This document shows positions 1 to 13,651 of a DNA stretch of 64,000 nucleotides, piece after piece. The notes below the pieces were generated by a model. It was not told where the DNA came from. It searched no databases and was given only the letters and a program-made list of their open reading frames with translations. The translations under genes were made by a program, and so were the position numbers. The stretch covers positions 14,111,568 to 14,175,567 of the forward strand of contig OZ005617.1 in NCBI GenBank assembly GCA_963930655.1, read 5' to 3'. Each line of letters begins with the position of its first letter. The first letter of the stretch is position 1. This DNA comes from Myrica gale. Taxonomy: Eukaryota; Streptophyta; Magnoliopsida; Fagales; Myricaceae.

Positions 1-189
1 CAATTTTAAATATTTGAACATCACAGTTTTAAAATTTAAATGATCGCACATGCAATTTAAGAGACACTGACACGATACAACTCTATTGAACTTTCATTTG
101 ACACGGACAGAAGAAGCCAATACAAATAGAGACTCACAATATTGATGTGCTTCATTGAAAAAATAATGGAGTAAAATTCGTACCGTAGC

Positions 190-745
190 ATTAAAAGTTT
201 GGATGTCGATACCGAAGGTGAGAACCTTTGGACAGGTATGGATGACTCTCGAGGTTTCTGAACTCACAAGTCACATCCATACTGAGTCTTTGTAACTCAC
301 GTGAAACTTTTTAAATCGTACCAATTCATGAGATGATAACTCAGAGATCCCATTTGTTGAGAGGACCCCCACAGCTGACGCTAGACCTCCTATACGGTCC
401 CTTTCCATAAAGTCATGTATATCTCAATTGATATTATCATAGCAGGACTGAGAAAAAAAAAAAGATATTATCATAGCAGGCAGACAGGGTACTATAGGTG
501 GTGACGTATACGATTTTATGGAACCATGAATGTGTCACGTCCAGAGCTGATCATGGCTAACGCGAGCTGCCCTCGAGAATATTTGAGAGTCTGTACCACC
601 AACTCAACTTCTAGAAGTTTTTTTTTTTATCATGGCTAACGCGAGCTGCCCCCGAGAATATTTGAGACTGTACCACCAACTCAACTTCTAGAAGTTTTTT
701 TTTAAAAAAAATAACTTCTAGAACGTTTGCCATTTTTTTTCTCTC
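190..745 (+). repeat. Left copy of direct repeat flanking the CYP72A gene
   Basis: This segment matches 13,780-14,115 in the same orientation. Shared blocks include the 'gagatcccattt' block, the 'tagacctcctat' block and the 'atcatagcaggcagacagg' block, followed by 'ccaccaactcaa' and 'tctagaa' words. Within it a unit of about 79 bp is tandemly duplicated (about 551-622 and 630-700). No coding potential is seen. Two direct copies about 13.5 kb apart with a P450 between them suggest the edge of an old tandem duplication unit; CYP72A genes often occur in tandem arrays. The similarity is seen directly and the mechanism is inferred. Confidence 0.7.
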
Positions 746-1640
746 TTATGCTCTCTTTTTTGTTTTCTTTCGAGATAGTATGATATGACGAATATTAAAT
801 AAAATTTCAACATTACCGGGCTATTATGGAAGAATATTAAATAACGTTCAACGAACGCTTAGTTATAATTTTAGATAATGTTCTACGAGCGTTCGATCAG
901 CGACTTTAGAAAAATTTTAAAAATTACTTTATTTTTTATCTTTCCTTATGAAAATTTAGGAAACCCTACTAGACTTCATGGGAGGCCGTCCAAAACTAAC
1001 TTGAGGCTTCTATTCAATATTATTATGCATCCTTCATTGAGACAAAAACCCCCATAAGATTTTTGCTTCAATATTGATGAGTTTTTATCTATTCTTCTTG
1101 CATCAAATATCGTAGTAACCTTCATGGTGTTGAAGGCGTGCTGAAGAATAAGAGTGTTCGGTGAAGAATCCATACTAAGAATGATTGCGCTAAAATATTA
1201 CATGTTTAGTACATCTAAAACTAATATAATATTAAATGTTTAATATTTTAAATATTGGTTTTAGATGGAAAAATGGTTAAGAGGCATAAATCTAATTTGT
1301 GCATTTAATTGTTGAATTTAATTTATTGCACATGCAATTTTTCCAATCTTTAGCTTGCCTATACTTTAGTCATACTATCTCTAGAAACATTTTAAAATCA
1401 TTAATTTTATCATTTGCACTATATTACTGGCATTGTAATTATTTTATGAATTTAATTTCGTCATATGATGTCATTAACTAATTAAGTATTTTTGTTAAGG
1501 GTGATAAAATTAATAATTTTATGGACTCGCAGACAACAAGAACAGTCTACTAGGACACATGACAGAGCAAGAATGATTCGTTAATGACAGTATTATAATT
1601 CATTGAAGAATGAGAGACACTTAAATTTCAGTCATTCATC
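746..1640. other. AT-rich intergenic stretch, nothing recognised
   Basis: AT-rich DNA with short unsupported frames only. No protein family, RNA gene or clear transposon end was recognised. Confidence 0.5.
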
Positions 1641-2340
1641 TCTATTTTCACTCTCCCTTCTTTTAACCTAGCATCTTACTATCCTCCTATACTTTTTCTA
1701 ACCTAGCCTTATTTTTTTTATTTTCTCTCTCTATCCCATTTTCTTCTCTCCTTGGCCACTCTTTCCCTATTTATTTTAGTTTTTTTTTCAAACACTCTTA
1801 CAATCTCTCTACCTTTCTCTTTTATTTTTCTAACACATTTTCTCTCTCTCTCCTTATTTTAAGCTCTCTTTGCCGCACAACACTTGCTCTTCCTATTTTC
1901 TCTCTCTTTGCCGCACCTTTTCTTCTATTTTTTCTCTCCTTTTTTCTCTCACCTTCTTTTTATATTTTTTCAGCCGCACCTCTCACTCTATTTTTTTCTC
2001 TCCCTTCTTTTTCTCTTATAGCCAGCCATTACTACTCCCTCTCTCCCTTTCTTTTCTTTTTCCTACAATATTCTCTCTTATCCTGAACCCTACTTTTTCT
2101 CTCTAACTTTTCTTTATGAGTTACTCTCTCTCTTTTCTCTTTCCTCCATTATTTTATCTTTGCAAAAACTCTAGTTTTTCTCTCTTTTTATTTTGTCTGC
2201 CGCCACTCTCTTTTCTCTCACTACTTCTCATATTTTCTTTTTCCTTCTCTCTTTTCTCCTATGTTTTCTCTTTGATAGTATCTCCATTCTCTCTCTTCAT
2301 TATTTTAGGTTTTTGGATTAGTTTCTTTTATGCTTTATAA
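1641..2340 (+). repeat. Long polypyrimidine (CT/T-rich) tract
   Basis: About 700 bases in which the plus strand is overwhelmingly C and T ('ctctctctttt' words). The open frames here encode Ser/Leu/Phe-rich low-complexity strings that follow directly from the base composition, so they are not genes. Such tracts can be degraded microsatellites or the 5' leader of a retroelement; nothing nearby decides between these. Confidence 0.6.
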
Positions 2341-4895
2341 TTTCAATGTCTTGTATTTCAATTCCTAAAATTTAGATTTAAGTTTCTTGCTCTTAATTTT
2401 ATTGTAATTTCTATTTCAATTTTAGATTATGTTTTTGTTGTCTTTTAACTTGAATCTTGGGTTGTAATAAGAGAATATTATTTAATTCAAGAATCATGTG
2501 TCATTTGTTTATTCCTTTTCATTTAATTATTGTCATTTCATTTCTGTCGTTTACTTTCCGTCACTTATTTACTGTTATTTACTTTTAATGAATGTTATAT
2601 TCTTAGTTTATGTTTTAATTTTGTTACAAACTCTCCAAAATCCAAAAAAAAAAAAGAATCTGAACTGTGTTCAGTAAACCCTTTTTTATTTTCTCTTTAT
2701 TTCTTTTACGCGAGTTTGAAATTAATATATTCTTCCTAAGGAGACGATCTGGCCTTTTGGACTAATTATTACACGACAGAACTCCTATACTTGGGATAGC
2801 CTATGCACTGCTCATTTTAGAGTGAGTAAAAGAACCTCAAAGGTCTGAGGGGAATACCGCACGGAGTGGGTCTAAGCAGGAAGGCTTAGATTATTACATC
2901 AGGGTTGTCAGAGTCAAGCAACTGGGGTTGCCCGCATCTGAATCATTGTTTGTAAGGTTTTTTTCTTAGTGGATTCTAGGTGGCAGCTAGTCCGGAGTGA
3001 TTTTCCTTTAAATTGTATTTCAAAGGTTTTTCACTTCGTCACCAAATTCTTGTTTCTTTGTGTGATTGAAGTTTGTTTTAATTTTCTGGTGCCTATTTGT
3101 TGATTGGGTTGATTACTATGCATATCTAGGCTGAACAATTTTAGAACATGTTTTAAAATTTTTATTGATGTGTTAATTAGAGGAAAAACACATATTTTCC
3201 TCCCTCTAAGTGTTATTAGGGTCTAAACCGGATTTTTCACATTAATAAAGTCTGGACGTCCGCATGAAATAAATTAATGTCCGTACGGGTTACCATTGCA
3301 TAATGTTCGAATGAAATTCCACTGTCCTCACGTCCTTACTTAAGCAACGTCCGCACGTGGTTTATTAGCGTGTGGACGATATATCTGCTGCCGAAATTTA
3401 CATTTTGACACATAAATTAACTCAGTGCGAACCTGTATTACAGTCGTTCACACGAGTTTCAATGATGAAATTGATTTTGTCATGTAATACATTGATGTTT
3501 GCAAGGGACATGCGAACAAAAAAAATAAGGAATCCGTGACGTATTTATAATTGTCATACAAAATGAAAACCGTCGGAACCGTCTGAGTTGACGTCTGGAC
3601 GCTATTTCTTGAGGAACCTCACAAATTGTCAATCAAAAACAAGTGTTACACTTTTTCTATCAAATCGGGTATCAAAATTTTTTTGAGACCAATAACTTTT
3701 GCTGATAAATTTTTAACTTTATGTGATAAAAAATTTTGACACCCAAAACCTATTTTCTCTTAGTGTAAAGGTGGGGACACATAGGATGAAAGACAATGGA
3801 TACTGCGGGCTTTAGTTCCAATGATTTTCATGAAAACAAGAGTACCTGCAATTATTTATTTCCATAGAAAGGGAGATATTTTTCCACCTTTCCATGAACA
3901 ATGTTAAAATCCGACTATTCCGTTCGGATCTCTACAATTCTTTACTTCAATTATACGATGTAATTTAAATTTTAAAAAATAGATAAATTTATATTATTTA
4001 ATATCATTTATGTAAAATTTTCAACAGAACTCTACAATAAAGTCCATCTATTATGTCTATACGGACAGGAATAATTTTATTAATTGATAAGTTAAAATTT
4101 AATTACTCATTGTTGCAATTTTTGGTGTTGGTATATACAAGTTAATGATTTTATGACTTTATATACATTTCCTTGAACAATATATTTTGCTTATAAGTTA
4201 TATTATAAAATGGATCCACGTCACATGTACATTAGGATTAACGACCATATCTACATACTGAGGAAACTCATTAAATTTGTTTACCATTTTTTCAAGGTAT
4301 CGATTTGGGAGACATTGGGAACTTTAGATTTGCAGATGTGAAATTCATTTGAATAAGGGTTACTTATTGGTTATTAATAAGTAAAGTAACTCTTTGTTGT
4401 CAATAAGGCCGGGTTACTTATTATAAGTTGTCAATCCGAATAGTTAACGTACTATATATTCTAGTCTAAAGATTACATAGCATGCAGCCTAGAAAATTAT
4501 GGAGAACATATTATTCTTGTTAAACACAAGGCATCCAGTGCCAACAAAGGACGAAATAAAAAAAAACTGGGATTAATTCTTATACAAAGAGTAACTCTTA
4601 TTTATCATGATACTTGGATTATTTATTTATTCTATTAATTAAGGCGCTTGCTGATCTAATTAAAAGAATAACTAGTTCCCCTTCTGACAATTGAATTTGT
4701 ATAGAAAACAGATATCGATCAACATAAATGCACCTGTAAAATTTTATCTCACTCGTGGCGAATGACCATTAATAAGGAATTTACGTAGTTCTTATTCCAT
4801 TTTGCTTCTTCAACAAAAGGACAAAATCTAGATATATGTATAAGCTGTAATAATAGCCACTCGATCGGATAAGAATTATACTTCTCAAGATTAGC
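2341..4895. other. Intergenic DNA without recognised genes
   Basis: AT-rich. Two sub-blocks have a more mixed composition, 2,735-2,960 and 3,250-3,620 (the latter with repeated 'cgtccgcacg'-like words). They look like worn repetitive DNA, but no family-diagnostic end or protein motif was found. Confidence 0.4.
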
Positions 4896-5669
4896 TATAA
4901 AAAATTGAGGCCTATTAAAAATTAGGATTGTTATATAAATTTTAATAAAAATATTTAAAAATAATTTTTTTAACTTTTTGAAATGCAAAATTACTAATCA
5001 AATTTTTATATTCAAGATTGGTTAATATGTTACTTTCAATTGATAGAATGACTAATCTACTTAGTCTTTCTTGTGACATTGTCGACCGTAAATAGGATTT
5101 TATTAGTTTTAAGTTTTGAAAAACTTCTTTTTCCAAAAGCAATTGTTACTGGTATATATTGTTAAAAGTATTGTATAAGCAATGCATGCATTTAGAAAAT
5201 AATCTAATTTTTTTTAATATAATTTAATGTTTCAATTAGAGTTTTGATTTTAGTTTTGCTTTGTTTCAACTTTCAAGATTTTTCACGGTTTTTTCATAGG
5301 GCGACACTCAGTCTGCAGTCTTGCTTTGTTTCAAGGCGTCACTTCAAGACTTTTTTTATTCCACTTTCAAGGTTTCTTAGTTCTTTGCTTTGTTTCAACT
5401 TTCAAGAATTCACGTTTTTTTCACAGGACCACACCCACAGTCTGCAAACTGCACAACACTTTACGACAAACAAAATATTTTTTTCTTAATTTCCTTCTCC
5501 TTTCAACTTGTTCTTCTTCATGATTTGTTTTTTCACCATGTTTAGGAGCCCTTATGTTTTCATTTTTTTATTCTTTTTCTTTTTCCTTTTTCTCTTAAGT
5601 TATGAGACTTCTTGCTCGAGGTGGGGCCTTAGGCAACTGCCTAAGTTACCTTACCTTGAGGCGGCCCTG
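4896..5669 (-). mobile_element. hAT-type non-autonomous relic A
   Basis: Minus-strand element whose 5' end is at about 5,669: the plus strand reads 'gcggccctg' there, the complement of a CAGGGCCGC hAT-like terminus. The 3' end lies near 4,896. The minus strand from 5,142 to about 4,975 encodes a stretch like the C-terminal dimerisation region of hAT transposases of the TTF/zinc-finger-MYM type ('LKLIKSYLRSTMSQERL', 'LVILSIESNILTNLEYKNL'). The rest of the transposase is absent. The interior is A/T-rich with repeated 'ctttgtttcaactttcaag' words. A copy with the same internal deletion lies at 54,067-54,822 in the other orientation, so this is a deletion-derivative family rather than random decay. 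Confidence 0.7.
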
Positions 5670-5678
5670 GCTAGTGAC

Positions 5679-5690
5679 TATTTATATATG
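5679..5690 (+). promoter_or_regulatory. Probable TATA box of the CYP72A gene
   Basis: The sequence tatttatatatg lies about 155 bp upstream of the P450 start codon, which fits a plant core promoter with a 5' leader of about 120 bp. The hAT relic terminus ends about 10 bp upstream of it, so nearly all DNA just 5' of the core promoter is transposon-derived. No transcription start was measured. Confidence 0.45.
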
Positions 5691-5844
5691 GCCACTAGCT
5701 TGACTTCTTTCCATCAAACTTATAAACACTAGCAATGCTAGGAGTTTACTAAAAGAAACGCTCCAATTCTGCCCTAGACTTTTCCTTTGCGCGTAAAGAT
5801 CATATAATCACAGACACCGCTCGCTGTCTTTAATTATTTTCAAC

Positions 5845-8811
5845 ATGGAAGCTGTTTCAATTCCCACTATTGTACTTTCCTTTCTTTCCATTGTGGTACT
5901 AACGTCGGCATGGAGAGCGGTGAGATGGGTGTGGCTGAAGCCGAAGAAGCTGGAGAGGTGCCTGAGAGAGCAAGGCCTCAGCGGCAACTCTTACAGGTTT
6001 CTCTTCGGAGACTTGAAGGAGAGCTCGAGGATGATAAAGCAAGCCCAGTCTAAACCCATGAACTTCACCCATGACATTGCACCGCGCGTCTTGCCCTCTG
6101 TCTACCAAACTGTGAAGAATTACGGTACTGCTATTTAGTAATTCATCATTATTCAAGTTGGTTAATTTATATCTCAAATCAAAGATAGGCCATACTTTTT
6201 CTGAGCTTCAACGACTCTCACCACATTTGAACCTCTCACAAATTAACCTTGCTTTCTTGGATAAAAAAATTTATAAAATCATGCTTTGGCCCGCCCCAAA
6301 GAATTTTACAAAGCCTAGCTCCTCTTTGATTTGGCCTCTAATGAAAATCGTTCCTCCCCTTAATTAGCCTCTCTAAAAAAGTTTCAACTTTCTATTTTAA
6401 CCCCTTACATGTAAACATCACACTTTTTCCTTTACTTTTTAAAATAAATATTTTTAAAAAATTAAATTGCTTTGGCTTAGGAAAAAATGAATTCATTTAA
6501 TTACACCCTTTAGTTAATATTGAAATTTAAATAAATCTGCATTTAAGAAATTGATTTATTATTGAAGCTATAAATAGTTTTTTTTAAAAAATAACAATAA
6601 AAAATATATTGTGCACAACTCATCATATATATGATTTTTCCGTTGACCATAAATGCCAGCGTTATCCAAGTGTCTTTTTTTTTTTTTTTTTTTATCTCTT
6701 CTCGTTCTTATTAAAAATATGTGCAATTACCCTAATTTGATAGGCAAGTTTAATAATATTTCTCTTTTTTACAAAAAAAATATTCTAATGTTATTACAAT
6801 GATAATTCGGCCTACAAAGATCTTGGGGATGTTTGTAAAAATATTCTAAGCTACAAATGAATGCAATTTTTCACAAAATGAACATATAAAATCTTATATA
6901 AATACCAATACATTTAACACAAACTTCAATAATTTTTTATACAAACTTCTATACCTTTTAAAAAAACTATAACAAATCTTTTATCTCTATACTTTTTCAC
7001 CAAACTCTAATAATTTTTTATTAAAAAATAACATCAAATCATCTATCTCTACATATTTTTTACAAACTCTAATAAAATTTAATTATCTTTAAAATTTTAT
7101 ACAAATTTTTACACAAAAACATATTAAACTCTAATCTACATAAATATTCACAATTAATCCTTAAAAATATTATAACTTTTTATACATAAGCATTTAAACC
7201 GGCGGTGCCGGTGTCCATCTATGGACAAAACCGATGCTTTTAGCGATGCCGATTACCGCCAGGCAAATATTGGTTTTTTTGTTCTCTAACAAAACGGCAT
7301 TGTTCTCCTTTAAGTCGAGAACGGCGCCGTTTGCCAATATGAACGATCTGGAAAAATCCCTATTGCTCAGCTCGGTTATTGGGGCTTCCGGACTTGGGTG
7401 CCAAACGGTACCGTTACTCACCCCTGGCGCCGAATTCTGACGTCTCCATTATCGTTTTCTTTTCCGTTCTGTCACTTACGATGACATGTCGTTTTCTTCA
7501 CTGAAAAGCAGTACGTGGTACTTCTCCGACAATCTTTTAACCCTTTGTGAATCACGTGAGTGAAAAGACTTTTGATATCTTCTGAATTTGGTATATAGTA
7601 CTGAGTCAGTGACAGATCGGAAACAAATATGCAGGTAAGAATTCTTTTATTTGGATGGGCCCGACACCGAGGGTGAACATTATGAACCCTGAACAAGTAA
7701 AAGACGTATTCTCTAAGATCTATGGCTTTCGAAAGCCTCAAGAACATCCACTTACAAAGTTGCTGGCATCCGGACTTGTAGATTATGAGGCTGAGAAGTG
7801 GGCTAAACACAGAAAGATTATCAACCCGGCATTCCATCTTGAGAAGCTGAAGGTAATTAAGTGATCTAATGGGTAATTCCGAGGTTTTGAATTATGATGA
7901 ACTATTTCAACCATTCAATCTCACATTAATATGCTTAGCAACAAATTAGTCATTTATTGTTCTAAATTAATGATAAAACATAATGACACTACAGAATAAC
8001 TGGGCTACAGCGGTGGCCAAAAAGCGCTGGTAGAGGCCAACTCCCTTTAAAGGAAGAGATTAATGAGAAAATTAAATTGGGTTTTAAGAAATGTAGCACT
8101 TAGTAATCGTATGCTCCTGATATTTATGTGTGTCTATAAGATCCATAAATATATCATATAGTGCAAAATATATATAAGTGTATATGTAACATTTAAATAT
8201 TAACATTATAACTTCGAGACTAATAAATCTTTTTGTCTTCTTAATTAGTAAGAAAATCGCTGCATATGCATGCAGAATGACATTGGCTACAAAGCTCAAG
8301 CTATAGTATTAATACTTGGATCTTTGTGTAAGGGATATAATTTTATATGGTAGCTTGATATGACACTCACGGCCTATATATAATATATATAGATCTTGAC
8401 GTTGTTTTTGTGTGTTCTATTATTTATGCAGAATATGTTACCCGCATTTCATCAGAGTTGCAAGGAGATGATTGGCAAATGGGAAAGTTTGGTCGCTGAG
8501 AAGGGATCAATTGAGTTAGATGTCTGGCCTCATCTTCAAAATTTGGCGAGTGATATGATCTCTCGAACAGCTTTCGGAAGTAGCTATGAAGAAGGAAGTA
8601 AGATTTTCGAACTTCAAAGAGAGCAAGCGGAGCTTTTCATGAAATTAATACAATCTGTTTACATTCCAGGAGGGAGGTAATCTCAAACTTTTACAATTTT
8701 TGCCACTAACATTTCAATTAATTACGTATACGCATGCATGTCATTGGACTAATTAGCTTCGTCTTATCAAATGAACGAAAGAAAGAAAAAAATCAAACAA
8801 AAACAGAAAGT

Positions 8812-8847
<36 letters not shown>

Positions 8848-11171
8848 GAACTCATTTTGTGATCTCTGTTAAAAAAAACTAAAGATTAGATCCAAATTCC
8901 AAATTATAGCTAGAGGGGTGAATAGGTATTTTAAAAAACTCAATGCAATACTATAAGCACTTATACCAAATTCACGTCCAATCAGAAACAAATTCAACAA
9001 ACTGTCAATTTGCAGATTACTAGTCGTCTTACTCCAGACTAATGGTAATCTAACCTTAACACAAAATTGCAAGAACAACAAATTCTTTAAGTCAAGATTG
9101 TTTAATGAAAGTCCAAGACTCTTAATTAATCAATCAAGATAGTTAAAGAAACGTTTTAATGTATCAAGACAGCCATTAAAAGACAAGCAATCACACAGAT
9201 TTTTTGTTCACAAAGTGAAAACTTCCTTAAAGGGTCCTTTTTCAAGAAGTAAAAACATTATGGGTTTAGGCCACAACACTAATCCACTATGAACAACAAT
9301 TTTACAGTTGGTGATCCTATACAACCCAGTTGTCTATCCAGATTTTCCAACTCGCAAAGCCACTCGAGAAATCTTCTCAAACCAGTGGCTGGCACTCAAT
9401 TCTTGATTAGAACTCTGATCTCATTCATGTGGATGCTATGTGAACTCATAGGTGCCTTCAATTCTGGAACTCCAACAACTCCCCTTGAGAACTCTCAAGT
9501 CCCTGGTTGATCGGTGATTGCTATCTTCAACAAACAAGTAGAGATGGTTGAAACCTAACACTAGCAAATCTCTACTTCGTCATCCTTCCAATCTTTAGGA
9601 AGCAACACTTTCTCTCAACTAATATCTTCAATAAGCATGTCTTCACGTACCGAGTCCAAGTTTTTTTTACATGATATGTAAACCTAAAAGACACTTAACA
9701 AAATAACGTTTTCACATGATAATTTTGTCAACTTACAAAAGCATTTACTATCTGTCAACCGGTTTAAGTTAAAAATCCTAATAGAAAAATCCTAATAGGT
9801 CCAAATAAACGGCTCTCGCTCTGCCACTGAATTAATGAGTTACATTGATAGCACAGACCATCAGGTAAGTTAGTCCATTAACGGTTGAACTTACAATTCA
9901 ATCTTTTTCTATTATTATTATTAGCTAGATAATTTAATCTAAACCGTCCATAAAAGTCATTAATGCGGTGTCTAGAGGTGATTATTCATTTATTTTTAAC
10001 CTGTTAGGACTGAATCTGAACGCAAGCCGTGTGTAAATATGCTTCCCATTCGGTAAACGTTATTATGGTCAAGCTAAAGTACAGGGGTATCAAGCTCTAA
10101 TCTCTCCGCCCTTACCTTTTCTTCTTCCAAAAGAAAAAACGAAGATAAAGAACTACGGATGGTCTGTGCATAGGCCAGTATATGAAGGAATCTAAAAATT
10201 AAAGTATTCCAACTTTACTCTGTTTTGCATGTCCTTTGCATGTATATAGGTTTCTGCCAACTAGGACCAACAGGAGGATGAAAGAAAATGAGAGACAAAT
10301 ACAAGCTTCGCTTAAAGCCATTATCAAGAAAAGAGAGAAGGCAATAAGGGCAGGTGAAGCCAAAAATGTTGACTTGTTAGGCATACTTCTTGAGTCCAAC
10401 TTCAAAGAAATTGAAGAACATGGGAACAACAGGAACGTCGGAATGAATATCAAAGAGGTAGTTGAGGAATGCAAGCTTTTCTACTTCGCGGGGCAAGAGA
10501 CAACCTCGGTTTTGCTGGTCTGGACATTGGTTGTGCTGAGTGAGTATCCAAATTGGCAAGCACGTGCAAGAGAGGAGGTTCTACAAGTTTTTGGTGAAAA
10601 CAACCCAGACTTCGAAGGGTTAAATATTCACCTAAAAGTTGTAAGTATATATTTCTTCGTACTTAAATATTATATATGTACGTGCATGCTATGCATCTTC
10701 TATGTCTGAAACAAATTAAATTGATAGTTGTATTTAATGTTACAGGTGACCATGATTTTGTACGAGGTTCTAAGACTCTACCCACCGTTAGCTGTTCTCA
10801 ATAGAACTGTCCATGAAGATACGAAACTTGGAAATTTGCATTTACCAGCTGGAATTGGCATTAGCTTACCGACAATCCTCGTCCATCTTGATAGTGAACT
10901 CTGGGGAGATGATGCAAAGGAATTCAAACCAGAAAGGTTTGCGGAAGGAATCTCAAAGGCCACGAAGGGCCAGGTTTCGTTCTTCCCATTTGGATGGGGA
11001 CCTCGGATTTGCATTGGCCAGAACTTTGCTCTGATGGAAGCTAAACTGGTTCTCTCGATGATTCTACGAAGCTTCTCCTGGGAGCTTTCCCCATCCTACG
11101 CCCATGCTCCTAACTCAGTCATCACTCTTCAACCACAATATGGTGCTCACCTTATTCTCCGTCATCTCTAG
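5845..11171 (+). CDS. CYP72A: Cytochrome P450, CYP72A subfamily (complete, 5 exons)
   Basis: ER-anchored haem monooxygenase. CYP72A members oxidise triterpenoid, gibberellin or iridoid substrates; which one cannot be read here. Exons fit as 5,845-6,124, 7,635-7,852, 8,432-8,676, 10,250-10,640 and 10,746-11,171, all with GT..AG introns and matching phases, giving 519 residues, the usual family length. An N-terminal membrane anchor (residues about 5-25) is followed by a CYP72-like basic hinge. Landmarks are the I-helix AGQETT (328-333), ExxR as EVLR (385-388), PERF (440-443) and the haem loop [11 protein letters not shown] with Cys467. No stop or frameshift is seen. Intron 1 (1.5 kb) is AT-rich. 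Intron 3 (1.57 kb) holds an (AT)n run near 8,813-8,845 and a possible old LTR. A polyadenylation-like AATAAA lies at 11,363. It is flanked by direct repeats and preceded by a hAT relic. Confidence 0.93.
8870..9720 (-). mobile_element. Possible solo LTR fossil in CYP72A intron 3
   Basis: Read on the minus strand, the block ends in 'cctattcacccctctagc', the kind of C-rich 3' end common in plant Copia LTRs; the Copia fossil at 25.4-29.5 kb has a similar 'caattcacccccc' end. No internal region is present. This would be an old solo LTR in antisense orientation to the P450. It rests on one motif and on the insert-like position. Confidence 0.3.
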
Positions 11172-12325
11172 ACTACGAAGACATTTTTTATTTTCAAACA
11201 AGATGACGAGGAATCTGGTCAAACAGTACGTACTGTCCTATCTTGTGGTAAATTTTTTTGTTTTCCTAGTAGTACATTGTAGCCTCGTACTTGGCTAAAG
11301 ACCCAGTATCCTATCTTTCTTAAGTATCCATATTGTATAATTAACGTCTTATTTTATTGTGAAATAAATGTTTCTTGCTTATGATTTGTACGTTTATAAT
11401 TAGAATTTGTTATCTCAAATTCTAATTTAAGAAAATAAAATCACGTCGGGCTATCAGCACCACTTAAAATCCAGAAAGAAGAGAAACCCTACAAATGGTG
11501 ATTTAAACAATGCAGATCCATTTATTGAATCTAACAATCCCGATATAATATTAATCTGAATAACCCTACTCAGAACCACACCATGCAAAAACAACCTCAG
11601 ACCTTTGAGCCTCTTTTTATGGATGCTTCACGAACGATTTCGTTCTTCAATACTAAAACTCCGGCAGTCAAATGGCTCTAGCATTCTGAAGGTTTCAACA
11701 AGGAAGGTTGGTTTCATGGTGATTAAATGCGAGAAAAATCTAATAATTAAGATTTGGAATATCTAAGGTATTTGCCTCTCTCAATGGGAACTTAATGGAA
11801 TAATAATATGACATCTTTAGAGTTAGATCTGTTCACATAAGGTATAAAATGAATCTACGAGTTCGAGTTCGAGTTCAATTAGGATTCTAAAATGATAAGA
11901 ATTTTGAAATTTTATTTTCGTTCGCTTGAGCAAGGGTGGAGCGACTACCGGGCGAACTTCTTCATTCTGAATTAGCTAGAGCCAAGCAGTGGGTGTAAGG
12001 CGAGCAAACTCTCTCTGCGAAAATTCATATAATTTGCTCGAGCCAGCTAGCGCGTCTGATGAGCGACACCTCTTTGTGAAAATCCACAACATTCGTTGGA
12101 GCTAGTTAGAGCACGTCGATCTGATGATGAAAACTCTCTCTAAAAATCCACATCAGTCAAGTAGCGTACCTCTTTCGCTCGAGCCAAGTAGCGTACATCT
12201 GTTGAGCGAGTGCACTCTATGATGCATTTACATGGTATGCTCAAGCTTAGATGTACTCCTTAGAATCTTCATTGCTTGAGTCTTAATGAGATTAACTCTG
12301 TCTTCTTATCACTTAAACTTAAGAC
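11172..12325. other. Downstream flank of CYP72A, no gene
   Basis: After the P450 3' end the sequence is AT-rich to about 11,850. From about 11,850 to 12,250 it carries several imperfect 'ctcgagccaagtagcg'-type words in loose tandem. No open frame is supported. Confidence 0.4.
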
Positions 12326-12328
12326 ATA

Positions 12329-13651
12329 CACTACAAAAAAAACAGGTATACAACAACGGTCTTTTTAGCGATTGTCTCTAAAAACGCCACTAGAGCATCC
12401 CTTATACAGTGTTTGTCTACGACCGTCGTTAAAAGATAATTTGTAGAGGCGTTTTTGTAAAAAACGCGGCTATAGGTTTTTTATAGCGGTACATTTTAAT
12501 AAGTTTTGCCAAAAGTTTGACTTCTAGCACTGTTTTACAAAAAATACCGCTATAGATTGCCTTGTAGCAGTGCTGCCAAAACTTTGCGCTTTAGGGGTGT
12601 TTGGGGGCAAAACGTTGCTAAAACTTATGCCTGTAGCGGCGCTTTGCAGGAGTGAGTTTTTGCAGCATTTTTTATTAAGTGCCGCTAAAACATGAACTTG
12701 TGTCAGCATTTTGTAAAAAAAGATGTTAGAGTTGACACTTTTAGCAGATAAAAAATAGCGTTATATCTTTAGCTGTATTTTTCACACAAACGCTGCTATA
12801 AACTGTATTATAGCGACGTTATGTTAAAAATACTGCCACATGTTGTAGATAAACTAGCAACCAATAGATACAGTGGTAGGTATTAGTGCTGAAGATACCA
12901 TTCCAACTGCAGATGGTGATGATGATAATGGTGATGGTGCAAGTGCATATGGTACAGAAGCTGCTTTTGCTACTACTAAAGATTAAAGTTATTGTTATTT
13001 TATATTAGAAACTTGTCACTTTTTAGATTACTTGTAGAGACTCGTGTTTTAAAACTTGTAAGACACGGTTATTTAATCAATGATGAAGTATATTTTTTTA
13101 TTATCCTTGTTCTTAAGTTTTTGCATCAATTAACTATGGTTATTAAAATAAATTGTACTACAGATTAAAAATGCAGAATTTTTTTTTATAAATACAGCTG
13201 TTGCAAGATTTTTTTCTTTGGAAAGTGAAAAAAAACGCTACTTAGCGGTGTTTTTTTCAAACATTGGTATAGTTCTCTGGTAGAGATTTAGCGGCGTTTT
13301 TTGAAATGCTGGAGTTGGTCTTTCACTGCGTTTTTTAGACATCATCAAAAGCATGGTCCATAGTTGCGTTTTACAAACGGGACCACAAAATCGACTAGTA
13401 GTAGCGTTATCTAAACACCGCAATAGGTTGTCTGTAGCGACATTTTGTCGCTATAAACCTTCAGCAGCGTTTTAGGGTCTGTAGTGGCATTTGTGACCGT
13501 TGCTAGATGACTGCTGGGGTAGATTGAACTTTCACCGGTGTTTGTGATAAGTTTCTAAAATCCTACCCGACGCACATATCACAACATTTGCAAATGTCGC
13601 TAAAAACTTAGCATCGTTTTTTTTACCTATACCTACATTTTTTGACTACTG
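12329..13651 (+). mobile_element. Small CACTA-type DNA transposon (non-autonomous)
   Basis: The left end is a clean CACTACAAAAAAAA terminus. Both flanks hold many subterminal copies of an 'agcggcgttttt'-like motif in both orientations, typical of CACTA (En/Spm) elements. The middle (about 12,880-13,110) looks like the 3' end of a transposase reading frame and its 3' UTR ('gctactactaaagattaaag' onward); the reverse complement of this part recurs at about 33,120-33,270. The right terminus near 13,651 is degenerate. Most of the transposase is missing, so the 1.3-kb copy is an internally deleted derivative. Confidence 0.75.

Noticed and set aside
1870-2340. Two open frames rich in Ser, Leu and Phe
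   Set aside because: They lie in the polypyrimidine tract and only mirror its base composition.
7194-7440. Open frames on both strands in a GC-richer patch of CYP72A intron 1
   Set aside because: Mutual shadows with no family resemblance; the flanking exons splice cleanly across them.
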